Below the pieces are notes generated by a model, which did not search any database, was not told the origin of the DNA, and saw only the letters and a program-made list of their open reading frames with translations. Positions 39,272 to 47,342 of a stretch of DNA of 64,000 nt are shown one piece after another. The translations under genes were made by a program, and so were the position numbers. The DNA is from Rhizobium redzepovicii (GTDB lineage Bacteria; Pseudomonadota; Alphaproteobacteria; Rhizobiales; Rhizobiaceae): contig NZ_JAILYH010000003.1 of NCBI RefSeq assembly GCF_019793435.1, positions 62,001 to 126,000 on the forward strand, read 5' to 3'. Numbering within the stretch: position 1 is the first letter of the stretch; the number at the start of each line of letters is the position of its first letter.

Positions 39272-39964
39272 ATGTTCGATTCCGAAGTCCTTCTGCCCGA
39301 TCTCTGGGACATCCTCGGCGCGGTCCCGGTGACGCTCGCCATGGCGCTTGGCATCTTCGTCTTTTCTACGATCGTCGGCAGCCTTTTTGCGATGGTGGAA
39401 TACCGGCGGGTCCCGCTGCTTCGGGAACTGGTCGTCGCCTACAAGGTCGTCTTCAAGGGCGTTCCGATGGTGATTGTGATCTTCCTCGCCTATTACGGCT
39501 TGCCGCCGACGCTGCAGTTCCTGACCTCGCTCGTCGGCATCGACTATAACGGCCACTCGACGCCGAACTGGATCACGCTCATCGTCGCCCTGACCGCCTG
39601 CGTCGCAGCCTTCCAGGCGGAAGTCGTGAAGGGCGCACTGAATTCTTTCGACAACGGTCAGGCCGATGCGGCCTACTCCCTGGGCTATAAACGCAGCCAG
39701 GTGTTCCGCCGGGTGATGCTGCCGCAGGTCATCGTCGCGGCCATCCCGGATCTTGCCAACTCTATCATGGTGATCATGAAGGCACTGTCGCTGGGATTTG
39801 CAATCGAGGTCGTCGACATCTTCGCGCAGTCGCAGCTGACCGCGGCGCTGAACTTCTACTACCTCGAAGCCTTCCTGATCGCTGTGGTCATCTACATGGT
39901 GATCGCCTATCTCGTCACCTATGCCGCCGACCGGATGGAACGGGCTCTTAGGGTATGGGCATAG
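39272..39964 (+). CDS. Amino acid ABC transporter permease (HisQ/GlnP type)
   Basis: The 230-residue membrane protein starts MFDSEVLLPDLWDIL behind AGGAGG. It has a typical coupling loop (ALNSFDNGQADAAYSLGYKR) and the RRVMLPQV segment. It lies 19 bases after the first permease. It is the last gene of the lysR-to-permease operon, and an intrinsic terminator follows about 285 bases on. Confidence 0.9.
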   Translation: MFDSEVLLPDLWDILGAVPVTLAMALGIFVFSTIVGSLFAMVEYRRVPLLRELVVAYKVVFKGVPMVIVIFLAYYGLPPTLQFLTSLVGIDYNGHSTPNWITLIVALTACVAAFQAEVVKGALNSFDNGQADAAYSLGYKRSQVFRRVMLPQVIVAAIPDLANSIMVIMKALSLGFAIEVVDIFAQSQLTAALNFYYLEAFLIAVVIYMVIAYLVTYAADRMERALRVWA

Positions 39965-40248
39965 GGGCGGTTCGCCCTTTCTCGAGCGCGCTGCAGCGGT
40001 CAGGATTTCCACAGCCGTTTCGGCATGTAGCGGCCATCCGCGACAGCGAACTTTCGCTTCGGGCTCGATGCGCCATCCGCTGCGCCGGCGGGGAGTTTGG
40101 CAGAAACGCATCCCAAACCTCCGTCACCCCAGGCCCTGAGCCTGGGATCCATGCCCGGTGCTGATGGAGGCAAGAGTGGATCCTCGGGGTGGGGTGGCTT
40201 CTGAAGCAAGGACAGCGGAGCGCTGCAACTACGAGCATCCTGACAGAT
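39965..40248. repeat. Gene-free stretch with an extragenic palindromic repeat at 40121-40200
   Basis: No gene is recognised between the last permease and the terminator. At 40128-40146 CCCAGGC and GCCTGGG form a hairpin. The surrounding sequence GTCACCCC...GGATCC...GGATCC...GGGGTGGGG (40124-40196) has nested inverted repeats. This looks like a dispersed extragenic palindrome of a different type from the RIME copies. Confidence 0.55.
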
Positions 40249-40275
40249 AAAGGGCGACCGTTTATCGCCCTTTTC
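40249..40275 (+). terminator. Intrinsic terminator
   Basis: AAAGGGCGA (40249-40257) pairs perfectly with TCGCCCTTT (40265-40273) around a 7-base loop, running into TTTT. It separates the amino acid transporter operon from the zinc operon. Confidence 0.85.
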
Positions 40276-40322
40276 AATTGTGTGAATAACCGCGTGCTCC
40301 TCGCCTCATTCTCGCCGCAATC

Positions 40323-40353
40323 GTTATAACATAACTGTAATGTTATTACATTA
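40323..40353 (+). promoter_or_regulatory. Zur-box-like operator before the zinc transporter operon
   Basis: Two AT-rich palindromes lie in tandem. GTTATAAC (40323-40330) is perfect. TAATGTTATTACATTA (40338-40353) matches its own complement at 14 of 16 positions. Both resemble alphaproteobacterial Zur sites (ATGTTATAACAT core). The second ends 11 bases before the first gene's ATG, well placed to block transcription when zinc is plentiful. Confidence 0.75.
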
Positions 40354-40364
40354 TAGGATGCGCC

Positions 40365-40493
40365 ATGCCCCCGAGCCCCGACCGCCCCTCCGTCAGCCTG
40401 CTGGGAAAGTCGGCTTTATCTAGGGTGACCGGCATGGCGCTGGTCATTGCCGTGCTCTGGCTGGTGATCCACTGGGCGGTTCTGTTGCCATGA
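40365..40493 (+). CDS. 42-residue single-helix protein leading the zinc transporter operon
   Basis: From ATG 40365 (GGAUG-type AGGATG upstream) the frame gives MPPSPDRPSVSLLGKSALSR followed by one hydrophobic helix (MALVIAVLWLVIHWAVLL) and stops. Its TGA overlaps the ATPase ATG in ATGA, which argues that it is really translated and coupled. I do not recognise a family. It could assist the transporter or be a leader needed only for coupling. Confidence 0.65.
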   Translation: MPPSPDRPSVSLLGKSALSRVTGMALVIAVLWLVIHWAVLLP

Positions 40494-41239
40494 CGCCGCT
40501 GATCCGTCTGGAGAATTTGACCGTCGCCTATAACAGGCATCCCGCCATCCATTATGTCACCGGCGCCTTCGCCTCGGGTAGTCTGACGGCGATCGCCGGG
40601 CCGAACGGGGCGGGCAAGTCGACGCTGCTGAAGGCGATCATGGGCGAGCTTCGCCCCGCCGAAGGCAGGGTCGAGCACCGGCTGGGGCGGGCGGAATTCG
40701 GTTATCTCCCGCAGGCGGCCGAGATCGACCGCCGCTTTCCGATCTCGGTCATCGATACCGTCATGCTCGGCGCCTGGAAGAAGACGGGCGCCTTCGGCCG
40801 CATCGCGCCCGCCGAGATGAAAAGGGCAGGCGAGGCGCTCTCCGCCGTCGGCCTCGAAGGCTTCGGCCGCCGCCATGTCGGGTCGCTGTCGGCCGGCCAG
40901 TTCCAGCGCGTGCTCTTTGCCCGCCTGCTGCTGCAGGATGCCGGCACCATCCTGCTCGACGAGCCGTTTACAGCGATTGATGCCCGCACGACCAGGGACC
41001 TCATCGATATCGTCACCCGCTGGCACGGCGAGGGCCGCACGGTGATCGCCGTGCTGCACGATTTCGAGCTCGTCCGCGCCCATTTCCCGCAAACCCTGCT
41101 GCTTGCCCGCGAACTTGTCGGCTGGGGTGCGACCGCAGACGTCATGTCCTCCGTCAATCTCCTGAAGGCGCGCGCCATGGCCGAACGCTGGGACGAGGAT
41201 GCGAATGCCTGCGCACCCGAAGAGGCGCCGGCGGCATGA
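40490..41239 (+). CDS. aztA: Zinc/manganese-type ABC transporter ATPase (AztA-like)
   Basis: The 249-residue protein has Walker A GPNGAGKS (37-44), signature LSAGQFQR, Walker B TILLDEPFTAID and H-loop LHD. The family is that of metal importers (ZnuC/AztA), cytoplasmic side. It is coupled to the small leader gene and overlaps the permease gene by 4 bases. The Zur-like operator upstream supports zinc as the metal. Confidence 0.88.
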   Translation: MTPLIRLENLTVAYNRHPAIHYVTGAFASGSLTAIAGPNGAGKSTLLKAIMGELRPAEGRVEHRLGRAEFGYLPQAAEIDRRFPISVIDTVMLGAWKKTGAFGRIAPAEMKRAGEALSAVGLEGFGRRHVGSLSAGQFQRVLFARLLLQDAGTILLDEPFTAIDARTTRDLIDIVTRWHGEGRTVIAVLHDFELVRAHFPQTLLLARELVGWGATADVMSSVNLLKARAMAERWDEDANACAPEEAPAA

Positions 41240-42108
41240 CGGCCTACGATCTCTTCCTCGCGCCCTTTGCCGATTACGGTTTCATGCGCCGCGCGCTCGT
41301 CGCCTGCCTCTGCCTCGGGCTCGGCTCCGGCCCGATCGGCGTCTTCCTGATGCTGCGGCGCATGAGCCTGATGGGCGACGCGATGAGCCATGCCGTGCTG
41401 CCGGGGGCCGCCATCGGTTACCTCGTCGCCGGCTCGCTGTCGCTGACGGCGATGGGCCTCGGCGGTCTCATCGCCGGCCTGTCGGTGGCGCTGCTTTCCG
41501 GCGCCGTCAGCCGGATGACCGTGCTGCAGGAAGATGCAAGCTTTGCCAGCTTCTATCTCGCCTCGCTGGCGCTCGGCGTGCTGATCGTCTCGCTGCGCGG
41601 CTCGAATATCGATCTCCTGCATGTGCTCTTCGGCACCATCCTGGCAATCGATGCGCCCACCCTTTATCTGATCGGCGCGATCACCTCGATGAACCTCGTC
41701 ATCCTCGCCTTCATCTATCGGCCGCTGGTGACCGAATGTTTCGATCCGGGGTTCCTGCGCGCCGTCGGCGGGCGCGGGCCGGTCTATCACGTGCTCTTCC
41801 TGCTGCTCGTGGTGCTGAACCTCGTCGCCAGCTTCCAGGCGCTCGGCACGCTGATGGCGGTCGGCCTGATGATGCTGCCGGCAGCAGTCGCCCAGCTCTG
41901 GTCGCGCAGTCTGTCGGTGATGATGGCGATATCAGCCGCAAGTGCCGCCGCATCCGGCTATCTTGGCCTGATCGCCTCCTACCATCTCGAACTCGCCTCC
42001 GGCCCGACGATCATCATGACGGCGGCGATCCTCTACGGCCTTTCTATTCTTTTCGCGCCCTCCGGCCTGGCCCGGCGCTTCTTTCCCCGCCCGCATTTGA
42101 AGGGCTGA
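41236..42108 (+). CDS. aztB: Metal ABC transporter permease (AztB-like)
   Basis: The 290-residue membrane protein has about eight helices and the ABC-3 family blocks GPIGVFLMLRRMSLMGDAMSHAVLPGAA and SLALGVLIVS. It forms the membrane channel for the metal importer. It overlaps aztA in ATGA and precedes the binding protein gene by 16 bases. Confidence 0.9.
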   Translation: MTAYDLFLAPFADYGFMRRALVACLCLGLGSGPIGVFLMLRRMSLMGDAMSHAVLPGAAIGYLVAGSLSLTAMGLGGLIAGLSVALLSGAVSRMTVLQEDASFASFYLASLALGVLIVSLRGSNIDLLHVLFGTILAIDAPTLYLIGAITSMNLVILAFIYRPLVTECFDPGFLRAVGGRGPVYHVLFLLLVVLNLVASFQALGTLMAVGLMMLPAAVAQLWSRSLSVMMAISAASAAASGYLGLIASYHLELASGPTIIMTAAILYGLSILFAPSGLARRFFPRPHLKG

Positions 42109-42124
42109 TCCCAAGGAGACTTCG

Positions 42125-43024
42125 ATGACATCGCACAGACTGCTTCTCTCCGCAGCAATCCCCGCTTTGATGGCGCTGTCGGCCATGCCCGCCTCCGCCG
42201 AAACGCTGAAGGTTGTGGCGTCCTTCACCGTGCTTGCCGATGTTGTGAAACAGGTCGGCGGCGAGCACGTCAAGGTGACGAGCCTTGTCGGGCCGAACGG
42301 CGACCCCCATGAATTCGAGCCGTCGCCGGCCGATGCGAAGAATTTGAACGCGGCGCAGGTAACCTTCGTCAGCGGCGAGGGGTTGGAAGGCTGGATGGAC
42401 CGGCTGATCTCCGCCTCGGGTTACAAGGGCAAGCCGGTCACCGTTTCCGAAGGCATCAACACCCGCACCATGGAAGAGGACGGCGAAAAAATCACCGATC
42501 CGCACGTCTGGAACAGCCCCGTCAACGTCAAGATCTGGGTCGCCAATATCGAAAAGGCGCTGTCATCGGCCGATCCCACGGACGCCGCCGCCTTCAAGGC
42601 CAATGCCGAGAAGTACACAAAGACGTTGGATGAATTGAACGCCTACGCCCACGCGAAATTCGACAAGGTGGCCGACGATCGCCGTAAGGTGCTGACCAGC
42701 CATGATGCCTTCGGCTATTTCGGCCGCGAATATAATGTCAGCTTCCTGGCGCCGCTTGGTCTGTCCACCGAAAGCGAGGCCTCGGCCGCCGACGTCGCCA
42801 AGCTGATCGAGCAGATCAAGGGCGAGCATGTGAAAGCCTATTTCTTCGAGAGTTCCAACGATCCGCGGCTGGTCAAGCAGGTCGCCAAGGCAACCGGTGC
42901 CGAGCCCGGCGGCGAGCTCTATGTCGAATCCCTGTCCGACGCCAAGGGGCCGGCGCCGACCTATGAGAAAATGTTCAAATACAATGTCGACCAGCTCGCC
43001 GCCGCCATGGCGAAGTCGAGCTGA
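42125..43024 (+). CDS. aztC: Periplasmic zinc-binding protein (AztC-like, cluster A-I)
   Basis: The 299-residue protein has a signal peptide ending ASAET and metal-binding histidines expected in GDPHEFEPS, ITDPHVWNS and TSHDAFGYF, with a C-terminal acidic ligand. It lacks the long His-rich loop of ZnuA, as AztC does. The start ATG at 42125 follows AAGGAG. In Paracoccus, aztABC is followed by the metallochaperone gene aztD. Here a terminator and an opposite-strand gene follow, so AztD is missing from this locus. Confidence 0.9.
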   Translation: MTSHRLLLSAAIPALMALSAMPASAETLKVVASFTVLADVVKQVGGEHVKVTSLVGPNGDPHEFEPSPADAKNLNAAQVTFVSGEGLEGWMDRLISASGYKGKPVTVSEGINTRTMEEDGEKITDPHVWNSPVNVKIWVANIEKALSSADPTDAAAFKANAEKYTKTLDELNAYAHAKFDKVADDRRKVLTSHDAFGYFGREYNVSFLAPLGLSTESEASAADVAKLIEQIKGEHVKAYFFESSNDPRLVKQVAKATGAEPGGELYVESLSDAKGPAPTYEKMFKYNVDQLAAAMAKSS

Positions 43025-43032
43025 GGCATCGA

Positions 43033-43060
43033 GGGCTGCAGGTTTATCCTGCGGCCCTTA
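43033..43060. terminator. Hairpin terminator between aztC and the Dabb gene
   Basis: GGGCTGCAGG (43033-43042) pairs with CCTGCGGCCC (43048-43057) with one G-T pair, loop TTTAT. The plus strand continues TTACAAATT. It separates convergent genes. Confidence 0.65.
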
Positions 43061-43366
43061 CAAATTGAGGTCGAAGACCAGGATGCCGGCGAGGCCTCCA
43101 TCCGTCGACGAGACGATGCGCTCGCCAACAGCCACATGCTCGGGATGGATGAGATAGGCGTCGCGGGCCTCGGGGCTTTCAAAGGTCACGGCAAAACCGT
43201 CGACGAAGCCGCCATGCAGGCCTTCGGGCGAAACATTCGGCCCGTACTTGATATCCACTACGCCCGGAATGACCTGTTTCAACGCGGCGATCGCTTCGAA
43301 CAGCGACTGCTTGTCTTCGTTCGTCATTGCGGTCTTCAGCCGCAGGAATACGCAGTGCAGGATCAT
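43058..43366 (-). CDS. Dabb (stress-responsive alpha/beta barrel) domain protein
   Basis: The 102-residue protein starts MILHCVFLRLK behind GGGAGGACC. It is a ferredoxin-like fold Dabb domain: VVDIKYGPNVSPEGL, FVDGFAVTFES and the conserved AYLIHPEHVAV near the C-terminus. Family members bind or cyclise small molecules or are stress-induced. Function here is unknown. A longer reading would include the upstream tandem repeat and is rejected. Confidence 0.88.
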   Translation of the reverse strand: MILHCVFLRLKTAMTNEDKQSLFEAIAALKQVIPGVVDIKYGPNVSPEGLHGGFVDGFAVTFESPEARDAYLIHPEHVAVGERIVSSTDGGLAGILVFDLNL

Positions 43367-43378
43367 CAGTGGTCCTCC

Positions 43379-43421
43379 CGATTTTCTTTGGCCGATTTTC
43401 TTTGGCCCGATTTTCTTTGGC
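43379..43421. repeat. Three tandem copies of a 14-15 base unit
   Basis: CGATTTTCTTTGGC is repeated three times without interruption (period 14-15), immediately upstream of the Dabb gene's ribosome binding site. The repeat may affect its promoter spacing. Confidence 0.85.
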
Positions 43422-43503
43422 TGGAGAATAGCGGCGAAAGCCGCGAGAGCAACGAGATTTATTTTCACGCAGACGTTGCGGCGCGAGCCAGGACCCGGGC
43501 AGA

Positions 43504-43929
43504 TTACATCTGGTCGGTCTTGACCAGAGGCCGTTTGTAGATCTTCTGCACGAGATCGCTCGCCAGCGCGCGGGCTTCGTCTTTCTCAGCCGGCGTCATC
43601 GGCCGGCAGGTGTTCCTGGTGTTGGAACTGTCGAGCACCGTCGCGGCACCCGAATTGGCGATGACGAGATGCCAGCTGCAGGAGGCGACCTTGTCGATGG
43701 CGACTGCGCCATGGCAGCCTGTGGACAGGCAGAAGGCGACGGTCACCTGGGCGCCGTGATCGCCCTTATACGCCAGATCCATGGCCGTCTTGAAATCCTT
43801 GACCCAGCGCTCGCAGTGCCGCTGTTTGTCCCCCGGCAGGCAGCTCTTGGTGACGGGAGTGAGTTCGCCGGCCTGAAGCGGCGAGACGCAAAAAACACCC
43901 AGGGAGAGGGTGAGCAGAAACTTGAGCAT
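43504..43929 (-). CDS. Secreted cysteine-containing protein of unknown function
   Basis: The 141-residue protein starts MLKFLLTLSLGVFCVSPLQA, a signal peptide cleaved after LQA, behind AAGGAAA. The mature part has six cysteines (CLPGDKQRHC, FCLSTGCHG, ASCSW, NTCRPM), likely forming disulfides in the periplasm. I do not recognise a family with confidence; it looks like small invasion-protein-type periplasmic proteins. It is monocistronic. Confidence 0.75.
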   Translation of the reverse strand: MLKFLLTLSLGVFCVSPLQAGELTPVTKSCLPGDKQRHCERWVKDFKTAMDLAYKGDHGAQVTVAFCLSTGCHGAVAIDKVASCSWHLVIANSGAATVLDSSNTRNTCRPMTPAEKDEARALASDLVQKIYKRPLVKTDQM

Positions 43930-44109
43930 GGAATTTTCCTTGTGCAAGCAATGAGAGGCGCACATCGCAGGCCGCAGGTCAATGGCCATCATTGGAAGGG
44001 AAGGCCGCAGTCGCGGCGGGTCGTCAAACCGTGCTCGCGCTGGAATTGATTGGCGATCGAACCGCCCGCAACGCGTGGCTGAAACCTCACGCGCTGGAGA
44101 GGCTGGCCG

Positions 44110-44904
44110 TCAGTTTCTAAATTCGGGCTGCGTCCGGTCGAGCGTGCGCTTGATCGATTCGAGATGGAGGCGTGCGGACTCCGGATCGCCTTCACGCATC
44201 TGCAGATAGGCCGCCTCGGCGATCTCCGGAGCGACAGGCAGGACCTTTCGCCCGGTCGACAGGGCAAGGGTCTGAACTTCGCAGGCTCTTTCGAGATAAT
44301 AGAGGTCGTCCCAGGCTTCCGCTATGCTGGGGCCGCAGACCATGACGCCATGATGCTTCATGAAGACGATGTCGGCATCGCCGATCGCCGAGGCGATGCG
44401 ATCACCCTCGCGCTCGTCCAATGCGAGGCCGTTATAGTTCGAATCCACCGCGGTGCGCCCGTAGAATTTCAGGGCGGTCTGGCCGGCGAAGATGAGCGGC
44501 TCGCCCTCCGTCATCGAAAGTGCGGTGGCATAGGGCATGTGCGTATGAAAAGCAGCCTTTGCCCTGGGAATGTTCTCATGAATGCGGGCGTGAATGTAAA
44601 AGGCGGTCGCTTCCGGCTTGCCCTCTCCGGCAACGACGTGACCATGAAAATCGCAGACCAGCAGCATGGATGCGGTCAGCTCGCTGAACGCGTAGCCGTA
44701 AGGATTGACGAGGAACAGGTCGTCATAGCCCGGCACGACGGCGGAGAAGTGATTGCATATGCCTTCCTCCATTCCGTAGTGCGCCGCCATGCGAAAACAG
44801 GCGGCGAGATCGGCGCGCGCACGCCAGATTTCTTCGGTTTCCAGCTTCGGCTGATTGGGGCCGGCCGAACTTGAAACGGAGGAGGTGTTCAGTGAATGGG
44901 CCAT
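44110..44904 (-). CDS. Class II aldolase/adducin family protein
   Basis: The 264-residue protein has the class II aldolase zinc site: AAFHTHMPYA gives the H-x-H pair, and MKHHGVMV gives the third histidine. The family includes fuculose-phosphate aldolase and decarboxylating or dehydrating relatives. The N-terminal block HYGMEEGICNHFSAVVPG is also typical. It is the last gene of a leftward operon behind the M20 gene (36-base gap). Its substrate is presumably a product of the upstream enzymes, which is inference. Confidence 0.87.
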   Translation of the reverse strand: MAHSLNTSSVSSSAGPNQPKLETEEIWRARADLAACFRMAAHYGMEEGICNHFSAVVPGYDDLFLVNPYGYAFSELTASMLLVCDFHGHVVAGEGKPEATAFYIHARIHENIPRAKAAFHTHMPYATALSMTEGEPLIFAGQTALKFYGRTAVDSNYNGLALDEREGDRIASAIGDADIVFMKHHGVMVCGPSIAEAWDDLYYLERACEVQTLALSTGRKVLPVAPEIAEAAYLQMREGDPESARLHLESIKRTLDRTQPEFRN

Positions 44905-44940
44905 GATGTTGCTCCCTGCTGGGGTGAAAGACGGCGGATG

Positions 44941-46101
44941 TCAGCTTGCGCTCAGGCGCCGGCGGACGATGCTCGTGTGGAACGTGGCGCCGTGGATCAG
45001 TCCGCCGTCGTTGAAATCGTAATTCGGATTGTGCAGCGGCGCCGAACCTTCGCCATTGCCGAGGAAGACGAAGCAGCCGGGGACATGGTCGAGAAACCGA
45101 GCGAAGTCTTCCGATCCGGTCATCGGCTCGCGCCGGACCTTGACGTTTTCGGACGGGAAGACGCTGCGGGCTGCGGCAAAGGCTTCCTCGGCCAGGGCGG
45201 CATCGTTGAGCAGGGGGACGAATTCCCGGGTATAATTCACCTCGGCCGCGACATTGTGGGCGAGCGCCGTCCCCTCGGCGATCAGGCGCATCTGCGTCTC
45301 GATCGCCGCGCTGACCTCGGGACGGAAGCTGCGGGCATCGCCCAGGATGCGCGCCAGCCCGGGCAGGGCGTTGCGGGTGCCGTCGGTCAGAAGTTCGGTC
45401 ACCGAGACGACGCCGATATCGGTCGGGTCGAGCCGCCGGGAAACGATGGTCTGGAGGTTCGTCACCAATGCGCAGGCGGCGACCAGGACTTCGTTGCCGG
45501 AGTGCGGACGCGCGGCGTGTCCGCCGACGCCCTTGAGCACGATCTCGAAATTATCCTCCGCCGACATGATCGCGCCGGCGCGGGTCTGGAAAACGCCGAG
45601 CGGAAGACCCGGCATGTTGTGCAGCCCGTAGATTTCGTCGAAGGGAAAACGCGTCATCAGGCCGTCGCCGAGCATCGCCAAGGCGCCTTTGCCCCATTCC
45701 TCGGCCGGCTGAAAAATGAACCGGACGGTGCCGTCGAAATCGCCGTCCTCGGCCAGCATCCTGGCGGCGCCAAGCAGCATCGCCGTATGGCCGTCATGGC
45801 CGCAGGCATGCATCAGGCCTTCGGTCTGCGAGCGATAGGGCCGATCGCCCTGTTCGGTGATCCTCAGGGCATCCATATCGGCGCGGAGCGCGATGGAGCG
45901 GTTGCCGCCGCCGCGCCGGAGCGTTCCGACAACCCCGGTGCCGCCGACACCTTCGACGACCTCGTCGAGCCCGAACTCCCGCAGTTTCCGGGCGACGAAA
46001 GCCGCCGTCCGCTTCTCCTCGAAGCCGAATTCGGGATGGCTGTGGAGCTCGTGCCTCCAGGCGGTCATGTCCTGTTCCAGCGTCCGGCTGTCCATGGTCA
46101 T
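44941..46101 (-). CDS. M20 family amidohydrolase (hippurate hydrolase/HipO-like)
   Basis: The 386-residue protein has the M20D metal motif HACGHDGHT (98-106) and QPAEEWGKGA, and a dimerisation domain with GHAARPH. Such enzymes remove N-acyl groups from amino acids. The start ATG at 46101 overlaps the upstream gene's stop in ATGA and has GGGGAA upstream. Its place between a carbamoylase-type hydrolase and diaminopropionate lyase suggests that it deacylates an N-acyl diamino acid. Confidence 0.9.
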   Translation of the reverse strand: MTMDSRTLEQDMTAWRHELHSHPEFGFEEKRTAAFVARKLREFGLDEVVEGVGGTGVVGTLRRGGGNRSIALRADMDALRITEQGDRPYRSQTEGLMHACGHDGHTAMLLGAARMLAEDGDFDGTVRFIFQPAEEWGKGALAMLGDGLMTRFPFDEIYGLHNMPGLPLGVFQTRAGAIMSAEDNFEIVLKGVGGHAARPHSGNEVLVAACALVTNLQTIVSRRLDPTDIGVVSVTELLTDGTRNALPGLARILGDARSFRPEVSAAIETQMRLIAEGTALAHNVAAEVNYTREFVPLLNDAALAEEAFAAARSVFPSENVKVRREPMTGSEDFARFLDHVPGCFVFLGNGEGSAPLHNPNYDFNDGGLIHGATFHTSIVRRRLSAS

Positions 46102-47342
46102 TCGGGCAATTCCCCTGTTGCGAGTCCGCAAACGACGTCGAGGAGGATATTCGCTCCCGCGATGAGGTCTACGTCTGTCGTGAACTCCTTCGGATTGTGA
46201 CTGATGCCGCTGCGGCTGGGAACGAAGATCATCGCGCTTGGCGCGATGCGGGCGATCATCTGGGCATCATGGCCGGCGCCCGATGTCATGCGCCCGCACG
46301 CCAGGCCGCGATCCCCGGCGGCCGCTTCGATCAGCCGAACGATCGCCGGATCGAACTTGACCGGCTCGAACCGCGCCAGCCGCTCGGCTGAAATGCCGAC
46401 CTTTTCCTCGGCCGAAAGCAGCTCGAGGAAGGCAGCGAGCGCGGCTTCCTCTTCCTTCAGGCGGTCTTCGTCCGGATCACGCAGATCGACCGTGAACGTC
46501 GCGCGAGAGGGAATGACATTGATGGCGTTCGGCTCGAAAGCGATGCAGCCGACGGTCGCGACCGTCGGGGTGTTCGAGGATTTCGCCCGGTCCCGCAGAA
46601 AGGCGATGACGCGGGCCGCCGCGTATCCGGCGTCCCGGCGCATCGAGATCGGTGTCGTGCCTGCATGGTTCGCATCGCCGTCGATGGTCACCCTCTGCCA
46701 GGAAATGCCCTGCAGGTTCTCGACCGCGCCGACCGATACGCCCTCCCTTTCGAGAACGGGACCCTGCTCGATATGCAGTTCGACATAGGCGTGCGGCGTC
46801 ATGAAGCCGGGCGCATGGGTGCCGGCATAGCCGATCCGCGCCAGTTCATCGCCGAGCAGAGTGCCGTCGGTGCCCAACGTCTTCAGCGCGGCGGCGACAT
46901 CGAGGCCTCCGGAATAGACCAGCGAACCCATCATATCAGGCGCATAGCGCACCCCTTCCTCATTGGTGAAGGCGGCAACGACAATCGGGCGCGACGGTTC
47001 GAACCCTTCGTCTTTCAGCGTCTGGATCACCTCCAGGCCGGCCAGCACGCCATAACATCCGTCATAGATGCCGGCATTGATCACCGTGTCGATGTGAGAG
47101 CCGATCATAATCGGCTTTTCCTCCCCGCCCGCGCCATTCCAGATGCCGAAGATGTTGCCGATATGGTCGACCGCAACCTCCAGTCCGGCTTCCTCAAGCC
47201 AGGCAACAAACTGATCGCGCCCCAGCTTTTCGCTATCGGAGGCCGCCAATCGGACAAGCCGTCCCTCCGCATCGCGGCCGATCTCGCCGAGCGTGGAGAT
47301 GCGCCTGAGCAGACGCGCCGGATCGATTGAACGGCGGCTCAT
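46098..47342 (-). CDS. Zn-dependent amidohydrolase of the N-carbamoylase/allantoate amidohydrolase family
   Basis: The 414-residue M20-clan protein has GSHIDTVINAGIYDGCYGV with metal ligands, FTNEEGVRYAP, VELHIEQGPVLE and the C-terminal TSGAGHDAQMIA motif. These features define beta-ureidopropionase/N-carbamoyl-L-amino acid hydrolase/allantoate amidohydrolase. It overlaps both neighbours by 4 bases. Substrate is not fixed by sequence. It probably removes a carbamoyl-like or other acyl group from an amino acid. Confidence 0.9.
   Translation of the reverse strand: MSRRSIDPARLLRRISTLGEIGRDAEGRLVRLAASDSEKLGRDQFVAWLEEAGLEVAVDHIGNIFGIWNGAGGEEKPIMIGSHIDTVINAGIYDGCYGVLAGLEVIQTLKDEGFEPSRPIVVAAFTNEEGVRYAPDMMGSLVYSGGLDVAAALKTLGTDGTLLGDELARIGYAGTHAPGFMTPHAYVELHIEQGPVLEREGVSVGAVENLQGISWQRVTIDGDANHAGTTPISMRRDAGYAAARVIAFLRDRAKSSNTPTVATVGCIAFEPNAINVIPSRATFTVDLRDPDEDRLKEEEAALAAFLELLSAEEKVGISAERLARFEPVKFDPAIVRLIEAAAGDRGLACGRMTSGAGHDAQMIARIAPSAMIFVPSRSGISHNPKEFTTDVDLIAGANILLDVVCGLATGELPE

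Noticed and set aside
43982..44209. A 75-codon frame in the gap before the aldolase gene
   Set aside because: It overlaps the aldolase 3' end in antisense and has no family similarity or ribosome binding site.
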